From positions 89,680-153,679 of the forward strand of contig JAGHQL010000043.1 in the NCBI GenBank assembly GCA_020080175.1: DNA of 64,000 bases, given 5' to 3'. Positions within the stretch are counted from its first letter, which is position 1. Each line of letters opens with the position of its first letter. This stretch comes from Glutinoglossum americanum. Taxonomy: Eukaryota > Ascomycota > Geoglossomycetes > Geoglossales > Geoglossaceae. Below, one piece after another: positions 24,601 to 36,285 of this stretch. The position numbers and the translations under genes were made by a program. Below the pieces are notes generated by a model that saw only the letters and a program-made list of their open reading frames with translations, was not told the origin of the DNA and ran no database searches.

Positions 24601-26208
24601 CAATTACTGATCGCAACGAAAGTCGAGGGATAACACCACAAAGTTCTTTCGGTCCTCAGAGCACATTCAGCAAGGAGAGCTCATTTGACGAGAGTCCTGT
24701 GGGCGGCCAATTTTCCCTAATTTCTCGACAACAAGAGCCCCAGAAAAGCTCGAGGCCTCTTTTCGGAGAGGTCGACAAGTCTGTGCCTTACCTTCCTCCA
24801 CCTATCTCAAGAGTGCAGCAAAGCCCCCGTTCCCCCAGTCCTGTTAGATTGGGCGTTCCAGGCAGGGCTCTACGACCGGATGCGCTGAGATCGATTAGCG
24901 CGCCGATATCTCAGCCGCCCGGAACGAGGCAAGCTCTAATAAGTCCGCCTCTACCAGCATTGTCTAGGGCAACCCGCATTGCACAAACTAAGCAACTTAT
25001 GGAAGACACGGATGAAGACCTAACCGACAAAGAAGACGAGGAGATACGGGCTGAACTGGCAACGGAGGTTGAAGGAACTACAACGTTAGCTCCTTTTATT
25101 GCGCATCAGGACTATATCGGCGGCACCGCCAAGAAGGGCATACCAGGCCAGATTGAAAAGGTCTATCGAGACATTAACTCCATGATTGACACCCTAGGTT
25201 TAAACGCGCGCTCACTTGAAGCATTCACTAAGGGCCATGACATCCGTAAAGACGACTTCGAGTGCACTAGAGATACCTTGGAGAGGGATGAGGATTGGAT
25301 ATTGGCCGAGATCCAAGACCTCAGTGATACTGAGGATGACCTTTTTGACGACCTAGAGAATAGCCGAATTCAAGATTGGGAGGCTCAGTGTCGTATCTGC
25401 GTGGAGCTAGAGAGAGGCCTCGTCAAAGGTATTTCTTTCCTCACTTTGGCGAATTTAGTCATCCACATAGGTTACGGCTAATACTCCCTCTACTAATCAC
25501 ATAGTCTGGTCTAAATACAACGAAATTAAGAAGGTTATAGACGCCGCATCTGATCCGGATATGATTAAAATTCGACGATCCGCTCCACTTGGCGCCCAGC
25601 AAGCCTTTCAGCAAAACGAGCTACGGAAACAGTCAGCTATATTTCAGAAGCTCCTTGCGGAAGCTGAGGAAGGTATCATGTTACTTAAAACGAAACTTGT
25701 CTCAACGAGCGGAAAGACCGGCGGAAAACTAGCCACTCCAACAGTCGAGGCAGTCATGAACACAATCTTAAAGATGACTAACATGTTTGAAAAGAGGAGT
25801 GGTGATATCGACCTGTTGGAGAATCGAATGCGGAAGCTAGGGTTGGACTCCGTGAGCAGTAACGGCACCATTGGAGGTAACACCACTGGAGGTAACCATG
25901 AGGTGAAGGAAGTCTCTTTTGTTACTCCGCCGACAACGCCGGGACGCCCGAGCAGCAGCACATATGGTTTGTTCTACTCGCCAGCGAGTAGCGGATATGG
26001 CACGCCAAGGGGCCTAGGAACCCCAGTGGGGAGCCTTGCGGCTGAATCTCCAGGTGGAAAGGGCACACCAAGAAAAAAGCTAAATGCGATTACACCAGAG
26101 GAAGTAAAGGTCGCGAAGGAGAAGATCGCTAGACAGCGTGTTGTCACAAAAAGGCTGAGAGATGCACTTGTTGCGGCTGCTCCGAAGGTTAGAGCTGTAG
26201 GGGAATAG
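21648..26208 (+). CDS. NUP159: Nucleoporin Nup159 (FG nucleoporin of the cytoplasmic filaments)
   Basis: Four exons: 21648-21761, 21824-22499, 22549-25428 and 25505-26208; 1457 residues. Nup159 sits on the cytoplasmic face of the nuclear pore, docks the helicase Dbp5 for mRNA export and anchors through Nup82. Visible order: an N-terminal beta-propeller (about 30-420, containing LLPTPWPSDALPPPTS and SSVIWLENNIFLVVHTPTT), an FG region (about 490-690) with scattered SAFGTPS, TFGAPS, VFGRPAFGSS and GFGSW motifs, a long Pro/Ser-rich acidic linker with repeated PPLPP motifs (about 750-1050), and a helical C-terminal part (about 1090-1457) for Nup82 binding. Intron 1 was placed so that the propeller continues ALGFLSF...LLPTPWPS. 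Intron 2 is 49 nt and its exact acceptor (22548) is the weakest junction. The ATG at 21648 is the first in frame. Confidence 0.93.
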
Positions 26209-26766
26209 TGGCGTATTGCGCTGACGCTGGAAATGACTGGACGAAATACTCATGGATTGAATTACATATACCAATGCCTCAAGTGTGCTATCAGTATGAA
26301 TTATTAGGCTGATGGGGAAGTGGAGGAACGATGAAGGAAAACCGCCGCTGCTATCGTAGCCCTGTGAGATCACCTGAGAACTTGAGAATAGTAAACATTT
26401 TAAGTCGAGACGTACAAACATTAGTCAATCAACGGTCTCGCTATTTTCTTTGGTGTAGGCAACGGCCATTAGGTCTCCCTTGTTACCAACACATCCCGTT
26501 CTAGGGGCTGCTTAATACGGCGCGTGTAACATCTCGAATCTCGAACACATAGTTCCTTGTATCCTTTCAAGTCCGAATATTTTTTTTCTTGTGCCAGACG
26601 GGGTTTTGTGCATCATATTGAATACTGGTAGGGTAGGATTGATAACTACAAGTACAGAAAAAGCTTTTTTTTTAATGCCTAAAAAGCAGAAAACCTAGGA
26701 TACTACCGAAACACGCAAGTCCCCAAGAGAGTCCCCATAAATGGCGGGGGGGAGAGGAGGGAAAGG
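26209..26766. other. Convergent intergenic region NUP159/ARP4
   Basis: 3' flanks of both genes. A/T runs at 26580-26590 and 26660-26680 suit 3'-end processing. No gene or repeat is supported. Confidence 0.5.
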
Positions 26767-28527
26767 TCATTTGCATCTCTTCTCCACGATGCCGGCGCCG
26801 TGCTCCTCGTACTCTTTCTTCGATACCCACATCTACGAATCACAGTCATCAGTACCCCGCACGCATACACAATAGAGGGGTTCAAAAAGAGCTCACTTGA
26901 TGAAACGCGCCCAAGCTCCCCAAAATGCTCCCTCCGATCCAGCTCGCGAACCTCCGTTCCGCCGTATTCCCAGGCGCCGACAGCCTGACACGAGGGCCGG
27001 GGAACATCTGCGTGAGTTCGCTGTTTAGGCGGTCCGTGAAGCCGTAGAGTAAGGAGGTGCCGCCTGTGATGACGACATTTGCGAGGAGGTGGGGGCGGAT
27101 ATCGACGTCGACGGCGGCGAGGGAGGCTTGGATTAGGGCGGGGATTGTTTGGGATTGTGGGGGAGCGGGGTTTTCGGGGTCCTGTGGTATGGTTGGTGGT
27201 GTTGCATGGAATGGAGAGATTGTGATGCTGGTTTAGAAGGGGAGGGGGGGATCTTACGGTTAGAGCCATTTTCGCGTCCCACATTCCTTCCGAGACTCTA
27301 AATCGCTCACCGCCAAATACTTGGTTCCACCCATCGGGCATCTCGAACGGTCGACCAGGCCAGCTCTTAACAACCTCCTCGTTCGTCGTACCCTGCTGTC
27401 CGCTGTTTAACCTCCCAGGTCCTTGCCACACTTGCACGACTGACTCCTTGAACTCCTGTAGGACTCGCTCTTCCTCTAGCCGCCGGAAGGAATCATGTAT
27501 TGAGGTGTCGAATTGGCGGTATGTTGCGACTGCGGGGGCGCCCGCGTCGACGGGGGTTTTGGAGGCGACGAGGTAATGAGGAATTAGGGGTATTTGGGGG
27601 TTGGAGGTTGAGAAGAGGATGCGAAGTTGTTGAGAGATGAAGTTTCCTGCTAGTGGGGACCGCATGACGCCTGGAAGATATGGTTAGCAATCTGTCGGCT
27701 TGTACTTCTAAAGAGAATTTTAATAAGCCAGAAGGTGGCCACCTTTTTTAAGTATTAGGCCATCATGGACGGGCGTTATTGAAATGTTTGAAGCACCAAC
27801 GTCGACTACCAGCGCAGAAGCCTTTCCCCCAGCGAACCTATTTCGACAGGAGAGGTCAATAGGTGATGATCGACCAACGGTGGGGTGTAAACTCTAGACT
27901 CACGCAACGCAGACACCATTTCGGGCCAACCAAAAAGCAGGACAACCCCAGTTCTCCATCGCAACTTCGATACTACGCTCCCTCGACTTTCCAGAATTCC
28001 AACCCGTCTCCGTCATTAGTAAAGGATTATCCTCCAACGGCTTCTCGCCCTCTCCAGAGGCTTCAATATCGGCCTCCACATTTCCCCCATTCTCAGGTGG
28101 ATCATTAAGCCCATTCATTGCGGGATTGCTAGCTTTGAAGTTCGTTAGGCGTGATGTGATTGCATATTCCCAGAGCTTAGTTGCCGTGTCCCAGTCCTCC
28201 ACAGTGCCGTCCTTCGACATTGGATTGTGGATGTGGAGGTTGGGGAGTGGCGTATGTATGGAATTGTCACCGAAGATGTACTTGACTTCTGGGCTATCGA
28301 GAGGACCAATCGTGCCGTAATGGGACGGAACAACGGATTTTGGTACGTCTTCGCCGGCGAACCCAGCGCGCACGCTTGAGTAGCCCGGATCAAGGACGAG
28401 GGCAGATATTTCGTCTACAATACATAATTTTCTTAGGACAAGAAGTGGCAAAAGTAGATGGTTCTAACTTACCTCCACCATATTCTTGTGCGCCAGGGGG
28501 TACAGACGAGCTCTGAACGCCCGACAT
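26767..28527 (-). CDS. ARP4: Actin-related protein 4 (chromatin remodelling/NuA4 subunit)
   Basis: Six exons: 28527-28473, 28414-27904, 27837-27743, 27670-27258, 27181-26897 and 26832-26767; 474 residues. Arp4 is a nuclear actin-related protein shared by NuA4 acetyltransferase and the INO80 and SWR1 remodellers. The actin fold is clear: [19 protein letters not shown] near the N-terminus, [20 protein letters not shown], the Arp4-specific acidic insert around residues 115-140, [11 protein letters not shown], then [17 protein letters not shown], and the C-terminal pair [18 protein letters not shown] and [12 protein letters not shown]. The last exon encodes [20 protein letters not shown]-Lys. All junctions keep phase and introns are 58-76 nt. 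The ATG lies in a short Ser/Pro leader typical of the family. Confidence 0.97.
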
Positions 28528-28877
28528 TGTGCGGGAAAATGCTAAAGAATAATCCTCCTAGCTTTTGGAAGCCCAGACGCGTATCAATCGCCGAGTGTAA
28601 GTCGCACCAATTCTGTTACACTCGCTGTTATTGCACGTTGATGGAACCCTAAAGTTGCGGTTTGATACGCGATCGTGATAATCGCGATGTTGAATAAATG
28701 CTTGTTCCTGAATCGACGCACCTATGCTTGGCGATGTTGAGGCTCAATAAACCGTGCTTCGATCCTCCGACCCCCGAGACATCCCCCTTCCGCTAAGGAT
28801 AACATTTCCCCAGCAACCGTCCAACAAACCGTTAGTAGTTAGCATTGAGGTCAAGGGGACTCCCCAATGCTGCCACG
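28528..28877. promoter_or_regulatory. Divergent promoter ARP4/GUP1
   Basis: 350 bp between start codons. An ATACGCGAT element at 28665-28673 and ATCGCGAT at 28681-28688 form an imperfect inverted repeat (GCGAT...ATCGC). No protein is supported here. Confidence 0.45.
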
Positions 28878-31102
28878 ATGAGTTGGCTTGGTTACCTGCG
28901 GCGTCTGTATTCTCTGGATACTCTGGACACTCGCTTCACGACATCATCGACGATCCCGCCGAGGCCCCTCACGTCGCAGCGGGAGGATGGGTCGAAGCCT
29001 GGAGACTCAGCTGGTAGAGGCGTAAAGGCCGCAGGGGATGGCGCGTCGCCATCGCTGTGGGGGACGCCTGAGTTCTATGTTTATTACGCCGTCTTTGCAA
29101 TATGCATCCCACTGATGTTCAAGACTGTCATCGAAGTCTCTCAAGGTCAGTCAGGGCGGCGGGAGAGCTTAGCTACCAGGGCTTCGCACAATTCTATGGT
29201 TTCTTGTTATTGGATATCCCTATTTCAACCGCCAAGCTAATTCCCACTATCAGAGTCCCACCCCAACTATCCAAAGTATTCCCATCTCCTTTCCCCTGGC
29301 TGGGTCCCTGGGCGGAAAGTCGACAATTCAGACGCCCAATACTCTACTTTCCGAGAAAACATTCCCCACCTTTTTCTCGCTCTTATTCTGCATCCTCTCC
29401 TACGCCGTTTATATGAGTTATGTACCAGTGGCTCAAATTTAGGACATGATCCACTTGTGCGGGGCAGCGGCCAGGCAAATGACTATGACTCGCCGACAGA
29501 GGTATCAGACGCTAGGCTAAATCAGCGGATCTCATTTGACTTTGCATTTGCATTCCTGTTAATATCCGCCCTGCATGGCGTCTCAGCATTCAAAATCCTC
29601 CTCATCCTCTATATCAACTACAATCTCGCAACACGGCTGCCTATGAAATATATCCCCGTGGCCACGTGGACATTCAACATCGGTATCCTGTTTGCCAACG
29701 AGCTCTGTAAAGGCTATCGTTTTGCTACTGTCGCAGAGTTTCTCTTGCCATGGTCCGCGGCTTCGGAGAAGGAAGGCGCCAAGTCCAACTGGGGAGCGTG
29801 GCTCGATAGCTATGGGGGTCTGATACCGCGATGGGAGATCCTTTTCAATATAACGGTGTTGAGGCTTGTAAGCTTCAATCTAGATTACTATTGGAGTTTG
29901 AGCATGAGGAGCAACAGCGCGATAGAGGTATGCCGGCTATCCCTATTCAACCTATGCCTCCCTCTTCATTTAAGAGAGCTAGGGTATGAGAAATAAGACA
30001 CACAAGACCCTTTAACTTAACTTCCCAAGAAGAAACAACTCGACCCCGCGAACCTCTCCGAACGAGACCGCATATCCTCACCCGCCCAACCCCACCTCTA
30101 TTCCCTCCGCAGCTACATCGCCTACGCCCTCTATGCGCCCCTCTACCTCGCCGGCCCCATTCTAACCTTCAACGACTATATCTACCAACTCCGCTATCCA
30201 GCTCCCAGCATCACCGCCCAGCGCACCCTCCTCTACGGCATCCGCCTCCTCATTACCCTCCTTAGCATGGAGCTGATCCTCCACTACATATATGTCGTCG
30301 CAATCTCAAACTCCCACCCGGATTGGACCGTCTACACGCCATTTCAGCTCAGCATGCTAGGCTACTTCAACCTACACATCATCTGGCTCAAACTCCTCCT
30401 CCCTTGGCGTTTCTTCCGCTTCTGGTCCCTCATCGATGGTGTTGATCCCCCGGAGAACATGGTCCGCTGTATGTCCGACAATTACTCCGCGCTAGCTTTT
30501 TGGCGTGGTTGGCATCGGAGCTTTAACCGTTGGATCGTCCGCTACATCTACATCCCGCTAGGCGGCAGCGGCGGTACCGGCATGCGCGGGCCCTGGGGTA
30601 CAATCAGGACTGTCGTAAATTACCTGGCTGTGTTCACGTTTGTGGCGCTGTGGCACGATATTAATCTTCGACTACTGATGTGGGGGTGGTTAATAACCCT
30701 ATTCGTCCTCCCAGAAGTAATAGCGACTTTCCTATTCCCGAAACGCAAGTGGATCAAGCGGAAGAACGCATATCGTGTCCTCTGTGGAATCGGCGCTGTG
30801 GGGAATATCCTGATGATGATGGCGGCGAACCTTGTGGGGTTCGCAGTTGGATTAGATGGTTTAAAAGGGCTTGTCAATGGGATTACCGGGTCGTATTCTG
30901 GTGGGTTGACTTATCCCCTCTTTTCCCATTTTCTCTTTGTGTCTCCTTTCAAGTTCGAGATGTTGACCAAAAGTTCCGCCCTCCGTTGTAAACAGGCCTC
31001 GTATTCCTAGCCGTGGCAAGCATGGCCCTGTTCGTCGGTGCGCAGGTCATGTTCGAGGTCCGCGAACACGAGATGAGGCAGGGTATCAGGGTGAAATGCT
31101 AG
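28878..31102 (+). CDS. GUP1: MBOAT-family membrane protein Gup1
   Basis: Four exons: 28878-29145, 29254-29927, 30030-30900 and 30996-31102; 639 residues. Gup1 is a multispanning ER membrane O-acyltransferase of the MBOAT family that remodels GPI-anchor lipids by adding a long acyl chain, and influences glycerol uptake and lipid rafts. The N-terminal YSLDTLDTRFT motif, SHPNYPKYSHLLSPGWVPGR, DSYGGLIPRWEILFNITVLR and NYSALAFWRGWHRSFNRWIV are family landmarks. The invariant MBOAT histidine is His523 in FTFVALWHDINLRLLMWGW. About ten hydrophobic segments are visible. The C-terminus MFEVREHEMRQGIRVKC fits. Introns are 95-108 nt, longer than most in the window. An upstream in-frame ATG-less extension was excluded; the first ATG of the conserved N-terminus is 28878. 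Confidence 0.95.
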
Positions 31103-31861
31103 GATGAAATGGCAGATATAGAGAGTCGGTTTCTCATGGTGTGAGTTGTATGCTGTTCGCAATAATGGCCAGCGCCCACCTATGGACGAAGTTTTTCCGG
31201 TAGACGATATAAAATTCATATGCTCAACCGCTCAAAAAAAAATACCTATCCTATCCAAAACCTTGACAAGAATCTTCTCCGGTCGTGGATCCGAGTCCCT
31301 GATTGTAGACTTTGAGGACCAAATCTTCTCCAATCTTACAGCGATGATCACCTCACCAGGCGTTGTCAGCCCCCCGCAATGCCACAGGGAGAGGAACGTG
31401 CCGGTAGGGACATAGCCACTCTTCTACCTAGCAAAGGGGTAATACATCACGAGCCGTTGGAGGGCTAGGGGTTGGCACCACTTCTAGTTCACCCAGTTAG
31501 CCTAGTAGTTGCCTCGCCCCCCGGCCCATCACACCATGCCTGGGCACTCACCTAGCCGCACATCCAACCTTCTTTCCGTAACCGCCCCTGTTTGACGCCT
31601 CAGCATTGGGGGGACCGGCTGGTCGGTGGGTTAGTTCCTGGCGTGCTATTTGCTCGCGAGTGCCTTCCAACAGCTGGCGCCGCTTAAGTGGTGAGCCGGG
31701 TGATGTTCGCCCTGAGCTCGCGTGAGCACAATCCCCCCACTTGCATCCTTCGCACTCTGTCCCATGTCCGCTCCCAATACAGTTCATCAAGTTTCAGCCA
31801 GAAACGTACGCACCCAGAAACCACAACTCATCAATAGCAAGAGACAAGAGACTTGGCCGCC
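31103..31861. other. Intergenic region GUP1 to ankyrin gene
   Basis: About 760 bp with short open frames only. The right half is GC-rich and C-rich near the ankyrin gene, as for a promoter. No RNA gene or repeat was seen. Confidence 0.5.
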
Positions 31862-34794
31862 ATGAATAACCTGCTTTCCCCCATCGCCAGTGCTGCAAGT
31901 CCCGTTGATTTGAGCCTTCGGCTTACCCAAGAAATATTTGCATTCCTCTCCGCGCTCACTAATGCTCCAGCTGAGCTCACCGCCCTGCATTGCTTAATCA
32001 GCGAACTTAGCAAACTGTTTTCCCAGGTGCAAATCTTGCGGCAGTCCTATCAGAGCTCGTCATTGCTGGTGAGCAACCAAGCAGCATTTGATTCCATTGA
32101 TGGACATCTAGAATGCTGCACGGAAGACCTCAAACTACTACAGAAGATTTTGAGTGCGCCTGTCACAACGACGGACACAACCTTCAACCGCTTTAGCAAG
32201 AAAATCAAGTTAGTCCTCAATGAAAAAGAGATAGCAAAGATATTATTACGGTTGGAAAGTCGAAAGACCTTGCTTTCCACTGCGCTCTCAATTGTTGGCA
32301 GGTATGTGAGCTACAAGCGCTCCTACAACAGCACAGCCCTAATAAATGTTTCAATTCCCGCGCCCACCATAACTAGTCACGTATACTACGTGATACTGTA
32401 CTTGCTAGTAGAGAACTCTTTTCTCAGGAGCCTCCCCCCAACGATACATCGGCAGACTGGGGTACTGACATATGGTAGATGTAACGATATCGAGACTCAT
32501 GGGCGCCTTCAATCTATTAGCGACAAATTGGATACTTGCCGCACATCGCTAGAAGCTCATGCAGCCACCGCCCAACCTCAGGCTTTGGTTGCACGGCGAC
32601 TTGAGGATCTACATGCCGAAGTGGTTCAAGTAGCTTCCCACGTCGAGAATCGCTTCAGTGTTCTCGATAGGAACCAAGTAGCGATCGGGAAGGATTTTGC
32701 TCAGTTCGCTGTTGACATTCGCCGGAAATTGACCAGGGTTGATGAAGTTTTGCTGAGTCTCAATGATCTCCATGTTAGTGTTATCCAAAAGAGCAACGCA
32801 AACACGGCCATCATTATCGGTTCTGCCGTCAAAGCAGCAGCTTCTCTAAGCGCTGTCTATCCATATCTCCACTACGTAATATCACAGACTACCAAGGCCG
32901 CCGTTGCCCCTCTGCTGACTCCTGATGATATACAATGGCTCGAGCACGAATTCAAGACCCTCCTTGCTGACGTATCCGAGTCAGCAGCGAAAGAGTTAAG
33001 GATTCAGCAAATTGACAGAACTTTCCGAGGCCTCCGCAGACCTACACAGCCAACTGCACAGCAGCGAGAATACCTTCTGAAAGAGAAACTATGTAATTCG
33101 GGTCCTCGGTCAAAGAGTAAGAAGAGAAAATTGTCGATGCTCCAAGAAAGTGCTGTAAATATCGATCTTCCCATGGGGAGGTTGGTAGTATTCTTCTCAG
33201 AAGAAGCCTGGGATCACGGTTCCCAGAACAGTGGCCGCATTATGAATGGCGTGCGTCTTGTTTTCTACCCCCATAGAGGACTTTATATATCTGGCTTCGC
33301 TGCAGCGTCTTTGCGATATCTCGGGGGTGATTTTAAGATTGCTCCCTCTATCTCTACATTCGGTGTTCACCCTTGCGACTCACCTGTGTTCGGCTTCATC
33401 GAATGTGGCAACCTTGCGGCAATTCGTGAACTCCTCAGAAAATTCCAGGTCTCTTCTAATGATCGTGATGAAAATGGGAATAGTCTTCTTTGGGTATGGT
33501 TCAGCCTATATTTGAGCGTGTTTTCTGCTCTCCAGCCCTTCTGGCAATCTGCAGTACGCGTTGAGCTCCTACAATTTCAATGTCTGTCGACTGCTATTGG
33601 ACGAGGGAGCTGACCCATTCGATTGCAATAGGTGAGGCTTATTGAGGTTCTGTTTTCGTCTATGTACCTAACTCTGCTAACTAATTTCTAAACAGTAACG
33701 GCGATACTGCTCTAGCCTGTTTCATCTATGCTTTTCAGGGCCAAAGCGAGCAACCTTGCCCGAACGAAATAGACATTATGACCGGGACGCGTCTTTTCAT
33801 CGGTTATACAGGGGCTGACTCGGTCTCAATGGCTCACCATTTCAATAGCATGGGTCAGGATAATGGAGAGCATCCCTTGGGTATTCTCCATACCATATTG
33901 TCAACATTGCCTGAATCCCTGTCCGACACACATATTTACCAGCCCCTCAAGCTCCTATTGCTAGATGGTTGCGATCCTGAGCAGAAAGATGGATTCGGAA
34001 GAACACCACTTCTTTCCTGTATAGAGAATGTTTGCCGTGGTGCCCTTCCTGCTGTAGTAGACATGCTTTTAAAGGCCGGAGCCGACCCTCTAACCACGGG
34101 TAATGGCGACGAAGGAATGTTGCACAGCCTTCTTCGCTCCCTTAGCGCCTGCAATGACGAGAGTATGGAACCTGCAGAAGTGAAATCCATCACCAACGTT
34201 ATTGTCACACTCCTACGAGCTGGTTGCGATCCCAATCTCCTTGACGAATTCTCCGATACCCCCTCAGACAAAGCTCTCTCACCCGTAGCTTGGGTCTTGT
34301 GGTGCGACGCCCTCAGATTGGCCGGAATGGACATAGAAAGTGTGCTACTAGAAGACGATAGCTACCACAGCACCCCCCAGTCCCAAGCCTCACTGAAACG
34401 AAAATTCGGAAAAGCCGTTGCAAGCACCTTTACATTTGACTCATGGATTGATGAGCCGAGTAGTGATTACTTCGGCTCGAATCCCGGAGCCTGTGGACTA
34501 TGCGGACGACATACAAAGTGGCAGCGGCGACGGCAACCGTTTGATTGTTTTGGATCTTACCTGATTCAAATAGGTGATGGACCAGGACATGCCGTTTTCG
34601 CCAATCACCGAGATGGAGGCCCCTGCGGCTCCCCCTTTGTATGGGACTCATGCGATCACCGGGACCACCGGGGACGAGACTGGAGCAGGCATGAGATTAG
34701 CTGGAGGAAGCATGTCGCACACTGGCTATGGCGCGACGGAACCCTAAATTCCCCACTGGCGGCGTACCGATGGGCAACTGGAATTTCCGATTGA
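31862..34794 (+). CDS. Ankyrin-repeat protein with a NACHT-associated-type N-terminal domain
   Basis: Proposed exons: 31862-32301, 32479-33493, 33555-33631 and 33696-34794; 876 residues. The helical N-terminus (about 1-150, with LISELSKLFSQVQILRQSY and DGHLECCTEDLKLLQKIL) resembles the fungal N-terminal domains found ahead of NACHT or ankyrin modules in STAND/NLR-like proteins. No P-loop NTPase is visible. A central helical part follows, and ankyrin repeats begin near residue 500: GNLAAIRELLRKF, RDENGNSLLW spliced to YALSSYNFNVCRLLLDEGAD, then LLLLDGCDPEQKDGFGRTPL and VDMLLKAGADPLTT. The C-terminus is Cys/His/Trp-rich (CGLCGRHTKW and later DSCDHRDHRGRDW). The first intron (177 nt, in frame, stop-free) is uncertain; without it the protein has 935 residues. 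Function unknown; a role in heterokaryon or immune-like recognition would be speculation. Confidence 0.78.
32302..32478 (+). other. Putative 177-nt stop-free intron in the ankyrin gene
   Basis: The donor GTATGT and an ACTGAC branch site 13 nt before a TAG acceptor support splicing. The length (3n) and absence of stops leave exon retention possible. The encoded segment reads unlike the helical sequence around it. Confidence 0.5.
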
Positions 34795-36285
34795 TGGCTC
34801 AAACCAGCAGCCGCCGCCTCCCTTACTTCTCCAACTAGGGTATCTCCAGGCAGCCTCGGTTTCGTGCAACTACACGTCCGGAGCAGAGCCAAGAATTTGT
34901 CTTTTTAGCATTTGACCTTTAGTCCCACCGACATTTTTGAGGAATTTTATTAGGTCTAGATGTTCAAGAAACATCCACCCATCAAAACCAAGGCAATGTC
35001 TTCTGTGGCCGTGAGTTCAGCACCACCCGGACCCTTATAGCTTGAAGCCTGCAGGGCAATCGAGAATCTCTAATCACTGACTATCACCTATAACTGATGT
35101 CGTCATGCTGTCTGATCTGTGGGTTAAATGAAAAAAGCATATGCGGTATGATTAGCCGCTACTGGTTTATAGGCGTAACGCGAGCATGTATAACTCGGAT
35201 CCAATGGATCACCACCATCACCCCGTCAAGCCCCCCAGCCCAGCCTGCTCTCGCGAGCACAGGGCGGCGCGCCTACCTGCTAGAATAAGACGAAAGTTGG
35301 GGCGAACCCGCCGTGGTTTCCTGTAACCTCGGCGATTAGATCAAAATGCCTTCGGTCACCCGAATATCAGAAAAAACGGTATTCAGGCTTGACTCGATCC
35401 CGCCTTCGGTAAAGAGGCCGTGGGGTTAGTGTAGAAGGCCCGGTCCTTAGCTCGCTGTGAAACCGGATGGTTCGCGAGTGCTCCAGAATTCCCGGGTGGC
35501 TTTCTGGTATCTTTGGCATGGGGTAGACTTGGGCTTATCTGGCAATATCGGAGGCGAGGGATAGCCTTGGCATTCCCGCTGGTAAATATCGCTGAACTTG
35601 GGTGTGCGGTGGGGTTTTGTTATGGCACCCCCATTCGCTCGTCACTAAAGTAAATAAGGGGTACTAAAAGGAGTACCTTCATCTGTCTCTCCTAGTGATA
35701 TGATGCACTCGGTTACAATATATGGTTCATCGGGGGAAGTCAACTCGGCCATATCCGATGCCGAGAGAAAAAGACCTAGAGGTTCAAAGGGTAAATATGA
35801 GTTTTCTGATTTCGCCAGCCAGAGGCTGCTAAGGTATCCGCAGCTGCATATAGAGGAATAAGAAATCACCCGCATAAAATGCTCGTCCCTTTCATCATCG
35901 CCGTTTTCGTAAGCATCGCTAGGGGTATAACAGAAATCTATGGGAGATCATGGACAATTTGCGGATCATTGATGCCCATGTGAGAAACGGAGAGACATGT
36001 GAGGGGAATGGGGGAAAAGGAAAATAACAAAAGCAAAGCAAATACGCCGCTCCAGATGCCGGAGAAGGTGTGCTCTACCGGTGGGTGCATTATTAGGGGG
36101 AAGGAACCTATCCTTCCGTGCGCCGATAAACTGTGCATTTCTGTTTCGCCGTGGACACCATGAATGGCGGAGATAGACAACATCACCATATACGCTAAAT
36201 GCCATAGTAAGGAGATTCGTCATCGGAAAGGACGGTCGGGGTGGGCAGCTGGATCAATTTAATCAGCGTGAGAGATGGTTGAGGT
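34795..36285. other. Gene-poor intergenic region
   Basis: About 1.5 kb between the ankyrin gene and the convergent methyltransferase gene. Small minus-strand open frames at 35645-35875 and 35938-36223 show no family I recognise and no exon-like partners. Local GC content falls and rises sharply, as in decayed sequence. I saw no terminal repeats or transposase remnant. Confidence 0.4.

Noticed and set aside
23684-24616. 310-codon minus-strand open frame inside NUP159
   Set aside because: It is complementary to the Pro/Ser/Gly-rich linker and FG region of NUP159. Its Gly/Ser/Val composition is the expected shadow.
35938-36223. Minus-strand frames next to the methyltransferase 3' end, considered as extra exons
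   Set aside because: The methyltransferase model already ends with a normal C-terminus (FVVWGRKP then an acidic tail and stop at 36286).
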